NCBI GenBank assembly: GCA_027578815.1
Contig: JANBTH010000317.1
Coordinates: forward strand, 1 to 21,112
Source: Coemansia sp. RSA 1804
Taxonomy: Eukaryota > Kickxellomycota > Kickxellomycetes > Kickxellales > Kickxellaceae
Length of the DNA stretch: 21,112 nucleotides
Direction of reading: 5' to 3'
How positions within the stretch are numbered: the stretch's first letter is position 1; each line of letters opens with the position of its first letter. The translations under genes were made by a program, and so were the position numbers. Shown in pieces: positions 1 to 9,500 of this stretch. Below the pieces are notes generated by a model that worked only from the letters and a program-made list of their open reading frames with translations, was not told the DNA's origin and ran no database searches.

Positions 1-845
1 CGGTCCTCTTGCTGCTCCTCCTTTTCGCGTGTCAGGAATATGTAAAGTGTAGACAAGTCGCGGCTAATCTGCGCATTCGCAACTGTGTGATCTGTAAAGG
101 AGACGTCTAGCGGGGGTTTTGCAACGGGTAGCGCAAAGATCCCATCGAGCAGCACCCATACCGCTCCATTTGCTGTTGTAATAATGACTGCTGTCAAGTC
201 AGTTGACTCTGAATTTATGTGACTTGGAGTAGCCTTGGACTTTTCTAGAGCGCCAAGCTTGGGAAGGCTGAGCTCAAAAGGCAAAGCTTCAATTGCTGGT
301 GGATTTGCTGCTGCGTCTGTGTTTGTAGATAGCTCGCTTTTGCTGCCACAACCAACCCAGACCATCGAGGCAACCGGTTCGTTGTCAGCTAGTTCAATTT
401 TCGACTCGTGCACTATATCGCCATGCGCTGCGTCGCGCTGAACTAAAGTTCCGTCTGAATACAAGACAGCTATATACTGGCCCGTCGGGTCCCACGCTAT
501 GGCCCGTATTACACACTGAGTGTCGCTGCCATCGCCATCGTCAGACTTTCCAGCAACTCCCGCGACTACTGCTGTCTTAGGTACCCTTGAATTACTTCTG
601 TCCTGAAGTGTTCGGCGCCATATTGTGTCGCCGCCACTAAGCCTCACAAGTCGCAGTGCGCGTCCTTCTGGAACCGCAAGAATATCAAGTGTGGGACACC
701 ACTGCGGAGCCAAGTAATCGGGCTCGCGTTGCTGTTTTGCGGAAGACCCGGCTCGCAGTTGTAGCGCACGTTTTCCCGAAAGCGATTGAAACTCATTTGT
801 CTGATACGCGTAGCCCGAGAGTGATATTATGGACACGTTGCTCAT
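1..845 (-). CDS. APC4: Anaphase-promoting complex subunit 4 (N-terminal part)
   Basis: The frame is open from an ATG at 845 to the left window edge, giving 281 codons with no stop, so this is the 5' part of a gene cut by the window. Residues about 45-80 (LDILAVPEG, then TIWRRTL) and 112-138 (IRAIAWDPTGQYIAVLYSDG) look like the first two blades of the APC4 WD40 domain: a 'what the subunit records' strand, a W-R pair, then a 'W-P-G-x-x-x-A-V-x-x-S-D-G' strand. In other eukaryotes APC4 is a scaffold of the APC/C ubiquitin ligase that links the platform subunits in the nucleus. The Apc4 helical domain would lie outside the window. A different WD40 protein is possible, but the order of motifs right after the N-terminus fits APC4 best. 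No intron is seen in this part. Confidence 0.8.
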   Translation of the reverse strand, partial: MSNVSIISLSGYAYQTNEFQSLSGKRALQLRAGSSAKQQREPDYLAPQWCPTLDILAVPEGRALRLVRLSGGDTIWRRTLQDRSNSRVPKTAVVAGVAGKSDDGDGSDTQCVIRAIAWDPTGQYIAVLYSDGTLVQRDAAHGDIVHESKIELADNEPVASMVWVGCGSKSELSTNTDAAANPPAIEALPFELSLPKLGALEKSKATPSHINSESTDLTAVIITTANGAVWVLLDGIFALPVAKPPLDVSFTDHTVANAQISRDLSTLYIFLTREKEEQQED

Positions 846-1378
846 GTTGATAAACAGTTGTTATCAATACAAGATCTTTATTGTAATACAAGTATTCTAA
901 TATAACGATGCAATGAGTTGAAAAAATTAAAGGATATTATATAAGCTTTTTGGAGCTTGGTTTTTTTCACATGCATTTGATAATCGCTTGGTTGATTGTG
1001 GGTAAAAATCAAATCCATGTTTTTTGGGATTTGAGCTGTTAGCCATTTTAAATTATAATCTTTTGACTGGACACTTATTGCCTCTCACATCCAAGACGTT
1101 GTAATAATAAATAACCAATCAAGCAAGACACGTAGATGACTAATAGGAAATTATATGGAAATAATTGCATTATTTCATATGTAATCATGCGTATAAAAGT
1201 TGTTGTTGGGGAATAACAATTTGTATTGTAAAAAGATGTCACTATAACCAATTTCATTTAATGTCCAAAATGCTTAATAAACCTAAAAATAGCCATTGAT
1301 GCTATGACGCCATTAATTAATTAGAAGTGGAAGGTATTACATTACCTTTTCAAAATTTTTAATAAAATATTTACAGCC
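846..1378. other. AT-rich intergenic DNA between APC4 and the first small gene
   Basis: This stretch holds the APC4 promoter and the far-upstream region of the plus-strand gene at 1484. A good TATA-like octamer on the plus strand at 1192-1199 has no convincing reading frame behind it. A 60-codon minus-strand frame at 1075-1257 is hydrophobic and of a length expected by chance in DNA this AT-rich, so it is not called as a gene. Confidence 0.5.
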
Positions 1379-1386
1379 TTATAAAT
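1379..1386 (+). promoter_or_regulatory. Probable TATA box (TTATAAAT) of the small gene at 1484
   Basis: The octamer lies about 100 bp before the ATG at 1484. The spacing matches the TATA-like boxes of the other small genes in the window (91-128 bp), which supports it as a core promoter element. Confidence 0.45.
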
Positions 1387-1483
1387 GAAACCTTTGCATC
1401 CATTTCTTACAATGCTTATTCAATATTCGTTCTTTCTACGCTAATCTTGATTTTGGTTCTATAAGCATTTTAAAAGTATAAAA

Positions 1484-1696
1484 ATGTCTGATTTAATAAA
1501 AGTAAACGTCAACTATAAGGATGAAAAAGAGGAGCCCAAAAGTAGTATAATGAAGAAATCAAGGGTATTACGTTATATTAACAGTTTAGTTCGTAATCAT
1601 TCAAATTACACGGGAACAGAGATGATGTTCAAATTTTATGATATAAACCTACGAGGTGAAAAAGTATGGTCTTACGATATTACACCTATCAACTAG
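1484..1696 (+). CDS. Small ~70-residue protein, family member A (unknown function)
   Basis: A 70-residue protein starting at the first ATG after a TATA-like box. I do not recognise a named family, but it is clearly related to the product of the gene at 2816. The two align without a gap from residue 1 to 67 and share V9, Y11, D13, P18, V28, R30, L35, H39, N41, T43, M47, G58 and I66. The third member is at 16239-16457. The visible layout suggests a strand (residues 5-12, V-N-V-N-Y-K-D), a polar loop, an amphipathic helix (26-40) ending in the conserved H-x-N-x-T, and two strands (46-53 and 60-67). There is no signal peptide or membrane segment, so it is probably soluble in the cytosol or nucleus. 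AATAAA-like signals follow the stop at about 1714-1730. That this is a real gene rests on the family relation rather than on length. Confidence 0.7.
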   Translation: MSDLIKVNVNYKDEKEEPKSSIMKKSRVLRYINSLVRNHSNYTGTEMMFKFYDINLRGEKVWSYDITPIN

Positions 1697-2134
1697 CTAG
1701 TAATTGTTAAAAGAATAAAAAGAATAAAACTTTATGAAAGACAAGAAACGGAGAACTAGTGTGTGCGGAAATAGTACTTTTGTTTTACTTCACCTGGAAT
1801 GCTTAATCGTAACCTTAATTAACTAGTACGTTGCCGCATAATGTAGAATTATTATAAACCTAACGGCTATATTGAACTGTAAGATGGCATATACATGCGT
1901 AGACTTTGCACACACAATATCAAACCAAGCGGTATAGCAGCTGTTTATCTTTTTTTGATATTTGGTTTTAGAAATATATACGCCGTGGTATTATATACCA
2001 AAATTAAATTATTTGCTTGTCTTTGCTACAGTTAACAATCTCGAGTTAACGAATCACGTATGACACTGTAACGATTCAAAATTAAGATATTTCAAAAAGA
2101 ATTAAGCCAGTAATTTAGCTATCTCATTGCTGCA

Positions 2135-2212
2135 CCCGCGGATAAAGCGAAATCAGCGGGACCTGATGACAGGGGAGTGTAGAGAACCCCACTCGCATCC
2201 GTGCATGGTTCT
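2135..2212. other. GC-rich island with consecutive hairpins
   Basis: In otherwise AT-rich DNA, about 80 bases can fold as CCCGC(2135)/GCGGG(2160), CCTG-ATGA-CAGG (2162-2173) and AGAACC(2183-2188)/GGTTCT(2207-2212); GAGTG/CACTC is an alternative for the last one. It could be a structured RNA, a remnant of a mobile element, or chance. I recognise no tRNA, snRNA or rRNA in it. Confidence 0.25.
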
Positions 2213-2308
2213 GATCAAAGAACTATACCGGATTCATCATTTCACATCCTGACATCAAGCAACTATTGATGACTTTGCTTTGAACATTGAGATTGACAGA
2301 CACCGCTA

Positions 2309-2434
2309 TTAATTGCAAAGGAATGAGAACATTTTCAAAGAAACATCTGGTTTTCGCAATTGCACCATCGTTTTCGAGTATCTATTGATATGTCTGCCTT
2401 GTCTTCCATATGCTACCGGACTGGTATTACTCAT
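2309..2434 (-). CDS. Possible 41-residue microprotein
   Basis: An uninterrupted 41-codon frame from ATG at 2434 to TAA at 2309. Its composition is balanced and polar (S, R, K, Q rich), with about 24 of 41 codons beginning with a purine, which is mildly coding-like. It starts 21 bp from the strong inverted repeat at 2455-2499, so that repeat would lie in its promoter or leader. No family is recognised and the length alone is not significant in AT-rich DNA. Confidence 0.22.
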   Translation of the reverse strand: MSNTSPVAYGRQGRHINRYSKTMVQLRKPDVSLKMFSFLCN

Positions 2435-2454
2435 GCAAAAATTTTCTTATAAAA

Positions 2455-2499
2455 GGTAAGGAAAACATTGTCTAATGATAGTGAGGTGTTTTCCTTATC
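2455..2499. repeat. Inverted repeat, 13-bp arms with one mismatch
   Basis: Left arm GGTAAGGAAAACA (2455-2467) and right arm TGTTTTCCTTATC (2487-2499) are reverse complements except for one base, separated by 19 bases. Near-identical short direct repeats flank it (ATTTTCTTATAAAA at 2441 and ATTTTCTAATAAAA at about 2505). It may be a hairpin, a protein-binding palindrome or a footprint of a small mobile element. Confidence 0.55.
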
Positions 2500-2724
2500 A
2501 GAATATTTTCTAATAAAACAACTCTTGTTTCAATACTTACGTGGTAATCATACTCCATAGTGCAATATCATTAAATGTTATGTCCAATTAATAAAGCTAA
2601 AATTGGGTTTTATTAAATCTGGTTGCTAAAACATGTGGTTAAGGAATGTAGGATTTTTGCATTAAAGAGATAATATATGATAAAGCAGGTAAGTGCACTG
2701 CCAGCAATATAACAAATTCAACAA

Positions 2725-2732
2725 TATAAAAG
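2725..2732 (+). promoter_or_regulatory. TATA box (TATAAAAG) of the small gene at 2816
   Basis: A consensus TATA octamer 91 bp before the ATG at 2816. An upstream ATG at 2750 with a ten-codon frame lies so close to the TATA box that it may not be in the transcript. Confidence 0.6.
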
Positions 2733-2815
2733 AGGCCCGGTTGGCAGCTATGGTTGAAAATGCTCATTTCCCCCATTAAAGCACAATTATTCTTACCTAA
2801 TATTATATACTCATA

Positions 2816-3040
2816 ATGTCCGGCTCTATGTTTTTTACCGTAACTTACGAAGATGGTGGTAAACCCCCCGTCCCTTTTTATTTGCCAACAGATATGGTTA
2901 GCCGAATGCTTGATGGTCTAAAGAAGGATCATGAAAATATTACGAAAAGGAAAATGGAGATAGTACAGTTAGAATCAAAGAACAACGGTTCTGCAAAAAA
3001 TACATTCCAAATAAGAGAAAAGAAAGAAGCAAATGAGTAA
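2816..3040 (+). CDS. Small ~74-residue protein, family member B (unknown function)
   Basis: A 74-residue protein with a strong TATA box 91 bp upstream. It is homologous to the protein at 1484: both begin M-S, have V-x-Y-x-D at residues 9-13, and share V28, R30, L35, H39, N41, T43, M47, G58 and I66 with no gap. It also aligns with the protein at 16239-16457 with a two-residue gap, including an L-P pair before the helix and the K-x-x-H-x-x-x-T helix end. The C-terminal tail is lysine and glutamate rich. No signal peptide or membrane segment is visible. It lies in tandem with the 1484 gene and converges on SEN15, with 137 bp between stop codons. No function can be assigned. A soluble alpha/beta mini-domain acting as an adaptor or inhibitor is only a guess. 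Confidence 0.75.
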   Translation: MSGSMFFTVTYEDGGKPPVPFYLPTDMVSRMLDGLKKDHENITKRKMEIVQLESKNNGSAKNTFQIREKKEANE

Positions 3041-3177
3041 CATTTTTGGATAACAAAATAGTGTAATCTGACTCACTTTCTTACAGGAAATTTTAAAGAC
3101 ATTCAAACTATTAACTGCATAGTTTCTTATTTCTAAAGTTTTTTGTTTAATATCATTTCAAATAGTAAAATAAAGAA

Positions 3178-3519
3178 CTAGGTATCTTTTGCGCTAGGTG
3201 GTAACAAAGGATCAGAAGACATTTTGTAGTGGACAACAGTAGAATCGTTGTCCACTATCGCCAGATGCACTTTCTGGAATCCGAGGTCTGTGGTTTCCCT
3301 TAAAATGATATCCATCTGCTCAACGCTAAGACCCTCGTCTGCATACACAGGCACAAATGCGTGGTGAGGAGAATTGTTGCCCCTACTTGTCACTACGGGT
3401 AGCCCAGAGGACGATAATGCTGCAGTATCCACGTTGGGCAGAGATTGGCCTACACAAAACAAAGGGAATTAATAAGTTGTTCTGATTAGCATAACGCCGC
3501 GAAACACACCAAAGACCAT
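3178..3519 (-). CDS. SEN15: tRNA-splicing endonuclease subunit Sen15 (two exons)
   Basis: Exon 2 (3450-3178) carries the TSEN15/Sen15 signature: a Q-K-V-H-L-A-I-V-D-N-D-S-T-V-V-H-Y-K-M strand pair followed by LLPP, as in the human protein (LAIVxxDSTxVYYK). A short exon 1 (3519-3510, ATG GTC TTT G) joins it through a 59-nt intron (3509-3451) with donor GTGTGT and acceptor TTTGTGTAG. The junction restores a glycine codon. The product is about 94 residues, shorter than human TSEN15 (171) and yeast Sen15 (about 128), so it is little more than the dimerising endonuclease-fold domain. Sen15 is a structural subunit that pairs with Sen34 in the complex that removes tRNA introns; it has no catalytic residues itself. 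The start codon lies 69 bp from that of the divergent gene at 3589, so the two probably share a bidirectional promoter. Confidence 0.8.
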
Positions 3520-3588
3520 AAAAACGTGAAAGCCCACTTTAGTTTATTATTCTGTTACTTTATACGGTACCATATTTTACATTCAAAA

Positions 3589-3924
3589 ATGTCTGGAATA
3601 AAGCGCGGGTCCGTTCTGGATACTGGTTGCAGATATCTGAGACCTCATGGAACTACAGCTTGCAATGGCAATAGGATTCTTCTACTGAATGAGAACATTG
3701 TTCGTGATTGGGACATAACTGGTGAGTTAATGGGCATATGGGTTAAAGAGAAACTTGGAAACTTGCCTTTGGGTGGAGGTCCATTACGATATGACAACCG
3801 CGATTGCTAGCGATTTTTGGGAAGCAAGTGTATATATGTTATATTGTCAGAAGAGTTGTCGGATCAGTTTTTTTCTGTTTGGTACTTGGCTTTTGACCAG
3901 TACGCCGAAAGCGGTGGAAATTAA
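3589..3924 (+). CDS. Small two-exon gene divergent from SEN15, unknown product
   Basis: The best model joins 3589-3721 to 3851-3924, giving 68 residues. The donor is a near-perfect G|GTGAGT at 3722 and the acceptor is TATTGTCAG at 3848-3850, for a 129-nt intron. The spliced frame runs ...RDWDIT then EELSDQFFSVWYLAFDQYAE to a TAA, a well-balanced coding sequence. If the intron is kept, the frame stops at 3810 and gives 73 residues ending in a glycine-rich tail, so intron retention would change the C-terminus. I do not recognise the family. There is no signal peptide. The two cysteines (C14, C25) are not in a known motif. It shares a very short promoter with SEN15, which may only reflect a compact genome. 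Confidence 0.6.
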
Positions 3925-4154
3925 GGGAAGAAGATCCGTGATTAATGCTTAATATAATTAATATTATTGGATCACCGCTTTTTTTATTTTTTTCGGTTGC
4001 AAAAAAATAGCAAGCGTTTGAAGAAAAACCAACCTTACTTTTACAACCTCACATTCACTTTTGTTTCCTTTTCTTTCTCACCACTTTATCTTACACATAG
4101 AAACCCCTCGGTACCGCAAAAGTACAAGTAGAAAATAAAAAGGATTATAAGGAT

Positions 4155-6029
4155 ATGGTGCTGACGGCCACCAACACAAACAATGTCAAGGTGTACACGG
4201 TATCAGGCAGCAACCTATCACGCAAGCTGCCGGACTGGCTGGCACGACGCAAGCGACGCGAATTGCAAAAGGACGTGGAATGGACAAACAGACTAGAGCT
4301 GATCCAGGACTTTGGGTTTCCAGAGGCAGCGCTTCGGATAAAGGTGACGCCGGACGGACGTCACTGCATGGCAACGGGGGTGTACAAACCGCAAATACGG
4401 GTCTATGATTTCGACAACGTGTCGATGAAGTTTGAGCGACACACCAACACGGAGAACATTGACTTCGTGGTACTGTCTGACGACTGGACAAAGAGCGTGC
4501 ACCTGCAGAGCGACAGAACCGTGGAGTTCCATAACGAAGGTCAGATGCATTTCCGGGTGCGGGTGCCGCGGTTCGGACGCGCACTGGCGTACCACAGCCC
4601 GTCGTGCGACGTGCTTGTGTGCGGTGCGTCGCCCGATGTATATCGTGTGAACCTGGACCAGGGCCGGTTTATGGCCCCGATGCAGACGCAGAGCAGGTCG
4701 GGCGTCAATGTGGTTGCCGTTAATCCGGCGCACCTTCTGTACGGATTCGGAACGGAGGACGGGGCGGTGGAGTTTTGGGACCCCAGGGCACGCAACCGCA
4801 TCGGTGTGCTCGAGCCCTTTATAGCAGGCACGTCGGGCAACAGCTTTGAGATCAGCGCACTGAGCTTCCGTGGCGACGGGCTGGGTGCGGCGGTGGGCAC
4901 GTCGTCGGGCCACGTGCTCCTGTACGATCTGCGGCAGGCGCGGCCCTGGCAGGTCAAGGACCAGCAGTACGGGTTGCCGATCAAGACCCTGGCGTGGGTG
5001 GAGCCTACCACGGGCGCTGCGGTTGGTGACGCTGCGGCCGAGCCAAAGGTGCTGAGCGCCGACGCACAGGCCATCAAGCTGTGGTCGGCCGAAAGTGGCC
5101 GTGCATTCACGTCCATCGAGCCGGCCCACGCAATCAACGACGTGTGCGTGGTTCCCGAGTCCGGGCTGCTGTTTGCCGCTGGAGAGAGCTCGGAGATCAT
5201 GGCGTACTTTGTGCCCCAGCTGGGTCCGGCTCCCAGGTGGGCGCATTTCTTGGAAAACCTTACCGAGGAGATGGAGCAGTCGCCGACGCAGGCCATCTAC
5301 GACGATTACAAGTTTGTGGCGCGCAGGGAGTTGGATTCCCTGGGCCTGGCGCATCTTATCGGGTCGCCTGTGCTGAAACCCTATATGCATGGCTTCTTCA
5401 TTGATCTGCGCCTCTATGAGCGCGCAAAGGCCATTGCCAATCCGTTTGCATACGAGGAGCACCGGCTGCGGCGTGTGCAGGAGAAGCTTGCTAAGGCGCG
5501 CGAGAGCAGGATCCGCGCAACCACCAAGCTGCCCAAGGTCAACCGGGCACTTGCGCAGCGGCTTCTGCAGATGCAGCGCGTGGACAAGATGGAGCGCAAG
5601 CAAAAGCAGCAGCAACAGCAACAGCAGGCGGCCGGCAGTGTGGCTGCTGGTCATGAATCAGATAGCGATGATGACGATGACGATGACGATGGCGCGAAGA
5701 GGCTGAACGGAGGGAGACAGCGCAAGAAGGCCCAGGCTGCTGCTGCGATGGCGACGGCTGTGCTCGAGGACTCGCGCTTTGGCGATATCTTTACGAACCC
5801 CGAATTCGAGGTCGATGAGGAGGCCGACGAGTTCAAGCAGCTGCATGCCATGCCCACAATGCGGCGCACGGAGCAGAAGCAGCTTAAGCAGCAGCAGAAG
5901 AAGCGCACGACAAGGGGTGACGATGATTCCTCAAGCGACGATGAGGTGGATATCCGCACCAGCAAAGGTCCTGCGGCTTCGTTGGAGGACGATGATGATG
6001 GCGATTCTGATGGCGATTTCTTTTCCTAG
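4155..6029 (+). CDS. ENP2: Ribosome biogenesis protein Enp2/NOL10
   Basis: A 624-residue single-exon gene. The N-terminus (residues 1-70: short strand, then KLPDWLARRKRRELQKD and the FPEAALRIKVTPDGR strand) is the typical NOL10/Enp2 opening. WD40 repeats continue to about residue 345 (for example GTEDGAVEFWDPRARNRIG near 205 and SGHVLLYDLRQARPW near 252). A basic helical region follows, then a glutamine run (about 482-489), an acidic run (about 503-513) and a conserved NUC153 motif (SRFGDIFTNPEFEVDEEADEF, split here by one residue: D538 to F560). The C-terminus is lysine/glutamine then aspartate rich. In yeast Enp2 sits in the small-subunit processome with Bfr2 and is needed for 18S rRNA maturation in the nucleolus. 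Length matches the family (yeast 707, human 688). The start is the first ATG after a pyrimidine-rich leader. Confidence 0.95.
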   Translation: MVLTATNTNNVKVYTVSGSNLSRKLPDWLARRKRRELQKDVEWTNRLELIQDFGFPEAALRIKVTPDGRHCMATGVYKPQIRVYDFDNVSMKFERHTNTENIDFVVLSDDWTKSVHLQSDRTVEFHNEGQMHFRVRVPRFGRALAYHSPSCDVLVCGASPDVYRVNLDQGRFMAPMQTQSRSGVNVVAVNPAHLLYGFGTEDGAVEFWDPRARNRIGVLEPFIAGTSGNSFEISALSFRGDGLGAAVGTSSGHVLLYDLRQARPWQVKDQQYGLPIKTLAWVEPTTGAAVGDAAAEPKVLSADAQAIKLWSAESGRAFTSIEPAHAINDVCVVPESGLLFAAGESSEIMAYFVPQLGPAPRWAHFLENLTEEMEQSPTQAIYDDYKFVARRELDSLGLAHLIGSPVLKPYMHGFFIDLRLYERAKAIANPFAYEEHRLRRVQEKLAKARESRIRATTKLPKVNRALAQRLLQMQRVDKMERKQKQQQQQQQAAGSVAAGHESDSDDDDDDDDGAKRLNGGRQRKKAQAAAAMATAVLEDSRFGDIFTNPEFEVDEEADEFKQLHAMPTMRRTEQKQLKQQQKKRTTRGDDDSSSDDEVDIRTSKGPAASLEDDDDGDSDGDFFS

Positions 6030-6586
6030 TCCGCTAAGTAGGCACATTTTTCTGCAGCTCTGGCTTCAACCTTCAAACAATATCAAAACTGTCATTTTTC
6101 TCGATTGTTATATTTAATCCCCAAAGCATAGCGAATAACCAACGGCTTGTTTTTTCTTTCTTTCTTCCATTGTTAATGCTCTGTTTTCAAAGAATAAAGA
6201 AGCAGAAACACTGACGAAATTCCATTTCCAAAAATTTTCCAACTCCCTAGAGCTTTGCATATTATTTATTTTTATTTTATTTTTTACTCTTTCTCCTTTC
6301 CAAATCACTATTATTTTTCCAAAATCTCTTCCCACATTTGCTGTGTAAGACAGACTGCTATTTAACTTTTCATTATTTGGCTACACACCGGGCAACAAAA
6401 GTGTTGAAGGAAGAAGGGGAAAAAGGTCCATTATAGAATTGGTCATTCACATTGAGAGGGGGAGAGTGAGAGAGATAGAAATTGACGGTAGTGCTTTAGG
6501 CTCGGCTTCAGTGTGAATTTGGCTTTTAAATTTCTCTTCCTTCCTTCCTCCTCACACCCATTTATCTGCCTTTACAGCCTGAGCAT
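6030..6586. other. Intergenic region between ENP2 and the HECT gene
   Basis: Contains the ENP2 3' end, a T/C-rich stretch (about 6145-6320), a purine-rich GAGAGG/GAGAGA stretch (about 6455-6478) and a second pyrimidine-rich stretch just before the ATG at 6587. This looks like a leader and promoter region. No gene is supported here. Confidence 0.5.
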
Positions 6587-9500
6587 ATGGTAGTGTCGCA
6601 TTTCTTTTCGCCACTACGGACACTAAAGAAGAAGGCGGCGCGCAAGGCGTCTGGGTCGCAGTCGTCGGTGGGCGACGTGGGCAGCAGCGGCAGCGACGAC
6701 AACAGCAGCAGCAACACAGACAAGCGGCCATCGGCACACGAGAATAGCAGCAGCAGCGGCGGCAGCAGTGCAAAAAAGGACAACGATGCCGAGGCCAAGT
6801 CGCTGGTGTCAGGGCTGTGCCTTTGCTGCAACCGACGAGTGACGTATCCGGCAAGCGTATCGTGCTTCAAGTGCACCGTATGCGATACCATCAACGACCT
6901 GCAGGCGACCAAGCGGATGGAAAAGGTTGTTGGAGGTGACGGAAGCGTGGCGAGCAGGGCGCGTATGCCGCCGCCGCCATTGACGCTGGAGCGACTGCGA
7001 GCCGGGATACATGCGTTTCGACGGCATCCGGAGAAGCAGGTGCTGCTGGAGGCGATGTTGCGCGAATCGTTTGGCAATTGGGATGTGCTCAACGTGTCGT
7101 TCCCTGCCTCTGCCGACGATGCCGCGGGCATTGCAATCGACGAGGTGCGTGCCGCCTACCAGCTCGTGCTGGCATTGCCGGCGCCCTGTATCCGCGCAAT
7201 GATGGGCGGAATCGAGCAGCTGCTGCGTCGGCCGGGTCGCCCGTTGCGCCAGAAGAGCGATGTCCGCTTCCTGCTGATAGTGCTGGAAAACCCATTGTTG
7301 ATGCAGCAGACGTTTGCGCACGAGGCATCGTACCACCACCGCATTGCCAAGAGCGCCGTTGGCATCTTGGCCAACCTGCCTCCGCACGTGCACTATGCAC
7401 TCGTGCTATGGTCGTCGCAGCACGGGCGCTCGGCACTGCGTCGCAGAATCGCCCTAGTCAATCAGTTCATTTCGTACAGGGTGCAAAAGTACGACCGGGC
7501 CAGACGGCGGAACCAGGCACAGCATGCGCTGCGCACTGCTGCTAGTAATAACCCGCTCACTGCGTACTCGTCAAGATCTAATCAGACGGAGCTGCCTGCG
7601 TTCCAGCGGACCCGAAGCGTCACTAACGCGCAGCCGCCGCTGCCGCCGTCTGCGTCCTCGGGTGCTGCTGGCCTTGTTATGGCTGCCGATCGCGCTACCA
7701 AACACGCAAGGATGCGGTCGAACACCGATTCCCGCGTGTCCCTTAGCTCGCGCGAGAGAAGCACGATTTTTGCAGACCATTCTTCAACACAGCATCAGCA
7801 CCAGCCGCCGCCAACACACCTGAGTGGTACAAATGCAGCAACCGCGGCATTGTCGAACGACGGCAGTAGCGTTGGACTTGGTATTTCCACGCGACCAGGG
7901 CAGGAGTATCCCCATGGAGTTCAACCGACGCAGCAGAGCTCGAGACATCTGGGATCGGATCACCAGCGCCGCAACCATCGTGCTCCAGGAAACGGCGTCT
8001 CTGCTCGTAATGTCACGGCTCCTGGCCACATGCATCTGCGCTCTGCCGCTCGATGCGTTGGCAGTGGTGGCACCGAAGATGGCGAACACAGTAGGATTGC
8101 AACTAGACAGGCGATGCCAGGACTTTGTGCACACACCGTTTTGTCGTCCAAGTCGTCGCCCACGCTGAAGGCAACGGTTATCCAGCCCCGCCCTCTTTTC
8201 AACGACATTGATACTGATGCTGATTCTGACGCTGATATTGGCACTAACACGACTGCTTTTATTCCGCTCGCCACCCCCGTGCTTGACTCGAGCGCACAGC
8301 CGCACCTGCCTCTCAATCCTTCTCCTTCTTCTTTTTCTCCATCCGCAGCTTCTGAAAACCCTGCATCCAAACCTCACGACGATGCTGTGCGGCTGCCGCG
8401 CACTTCGGTACTGGGCGTGCTGGACGGAACCGCCGAGCCGCGCAGTCCATCGGTGAACGGAAAGTCCGGGCCGCGCGGATCGCTGACACGCACACGGTCG
8501 TCGTCGGAGGCTCCGGCACGGCGACGCAACCGCACAAATAATCTGGCTGCCGCGGCCTCTGCTGCGATGGCGCACGATGCGGTCAGTTCGTCCGGTCCAA
8601 TACAATCATCGGCACACGGAGCCAGCGACTGGGGCTCCGGCGTCGATCTTGACGACTACTACGTGGGAGCCGACGGTGTGTTTTATCCAAAGACATCGGC
8701 GCTCGTCATGTACCAGCACGACTGGCGGCTGGTGGCTGCGGCAAAAGTAATGGCGCTCCTGCATGCTGCCAACCTACTGCTGCCGAGCAAAGCGCGTCTC
8801 CCGGTGGATGCGTTCTACAATAAAACAATAGAGTCGATGGACTTGGTGGCCGACTACGATGCGTGGCAGACACGGACACCTGGTGCGTTTTCATTCTGCC
8901 AGTACCCGTTCCTGCTGAGTCTTGCGGTCAAAGTGCAGATCATGCAGGTTGATGCTGCTCGCCAGATGAACTCCAAGCTTAAGGAGGCCGTCATTTCGGC
9001 GCTATTTGAAACGTACCGCCCTTCCCGGATGGCTGGCGATCCATCGAGCCAGCCGCATCTCAAGCTGCTTGTTCGTCGCCACTGCTTGGTGGAGGACTCG
9101 CTGCACCAGCTGGCTACACGCGAGCAGGATCTGAAGAAGCGGCTGAAGATCGAGTTTGTTGGCGAGGAAGGAATCGATGCGGGCGGGCTGACAAAGGAGT
9201 GGTTCATGCTTCTGGTGCGTGAACTGCTGAACCCAATGTATGGCATGTTTACGCGGGAGGATTACAGCAGTTCCGGAGGCGGTGGAGGTGGTGGTTTGGA
9301 CGACGATGACGCACTTGCCACTGGTGGCGGCAGTGACGATGTTTCGTGGGCTGCTGCGTACTGGTTTAATCCGGCGTCGCTGGAGGCCTCGAACCAGTAC
9401 TTTCTGGTGGGCGTGGTTGTTGGGCTGGCGCTGTATAACTCTAATATTCTCGATCTCCAGCTCCCGCTGGCTGTGTTTAAGAAACTGATGCGCACATCTT

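Larger units (their letters stand above)
1697..2724. other. Long AT-rich intergenic region with structured islands
   Basis: More than 1 kb between two related small genes on the same strand. It contains a GC-richer island with several small hairpins (2135-2212), a 41-codon minus-strand frame (2309-2434) and a strong inverted repeat (2455-2499), listed separately. The rest shows no coding pattern that I can support. Confidence 0.5.

Noticed and set aside
1075..1257. 60-codon hydrophobic minus-strand frame
   Set aside because: No promoter, no homology seen, and a length expected by chance several times in this much AT-rich intergenic DNA.
2160..2215. Group II intron domain V or snoRNA in the GC-rich island
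   Set aside because: The stem at 2183-2212 is short and lacks the catalytic AGC/GNRA features of domain V, and the box elements do not fit a C/D RNA.
4293..5654. 453-codon antisense frame across ENP2
   Set aside because: It lies opposite a clear WD40/NUC153 coding sequence. Long antisense frames arise from the GC-rich third positions of such genes, and its translation shows low-complexity leucine and histidine runs and no domain.
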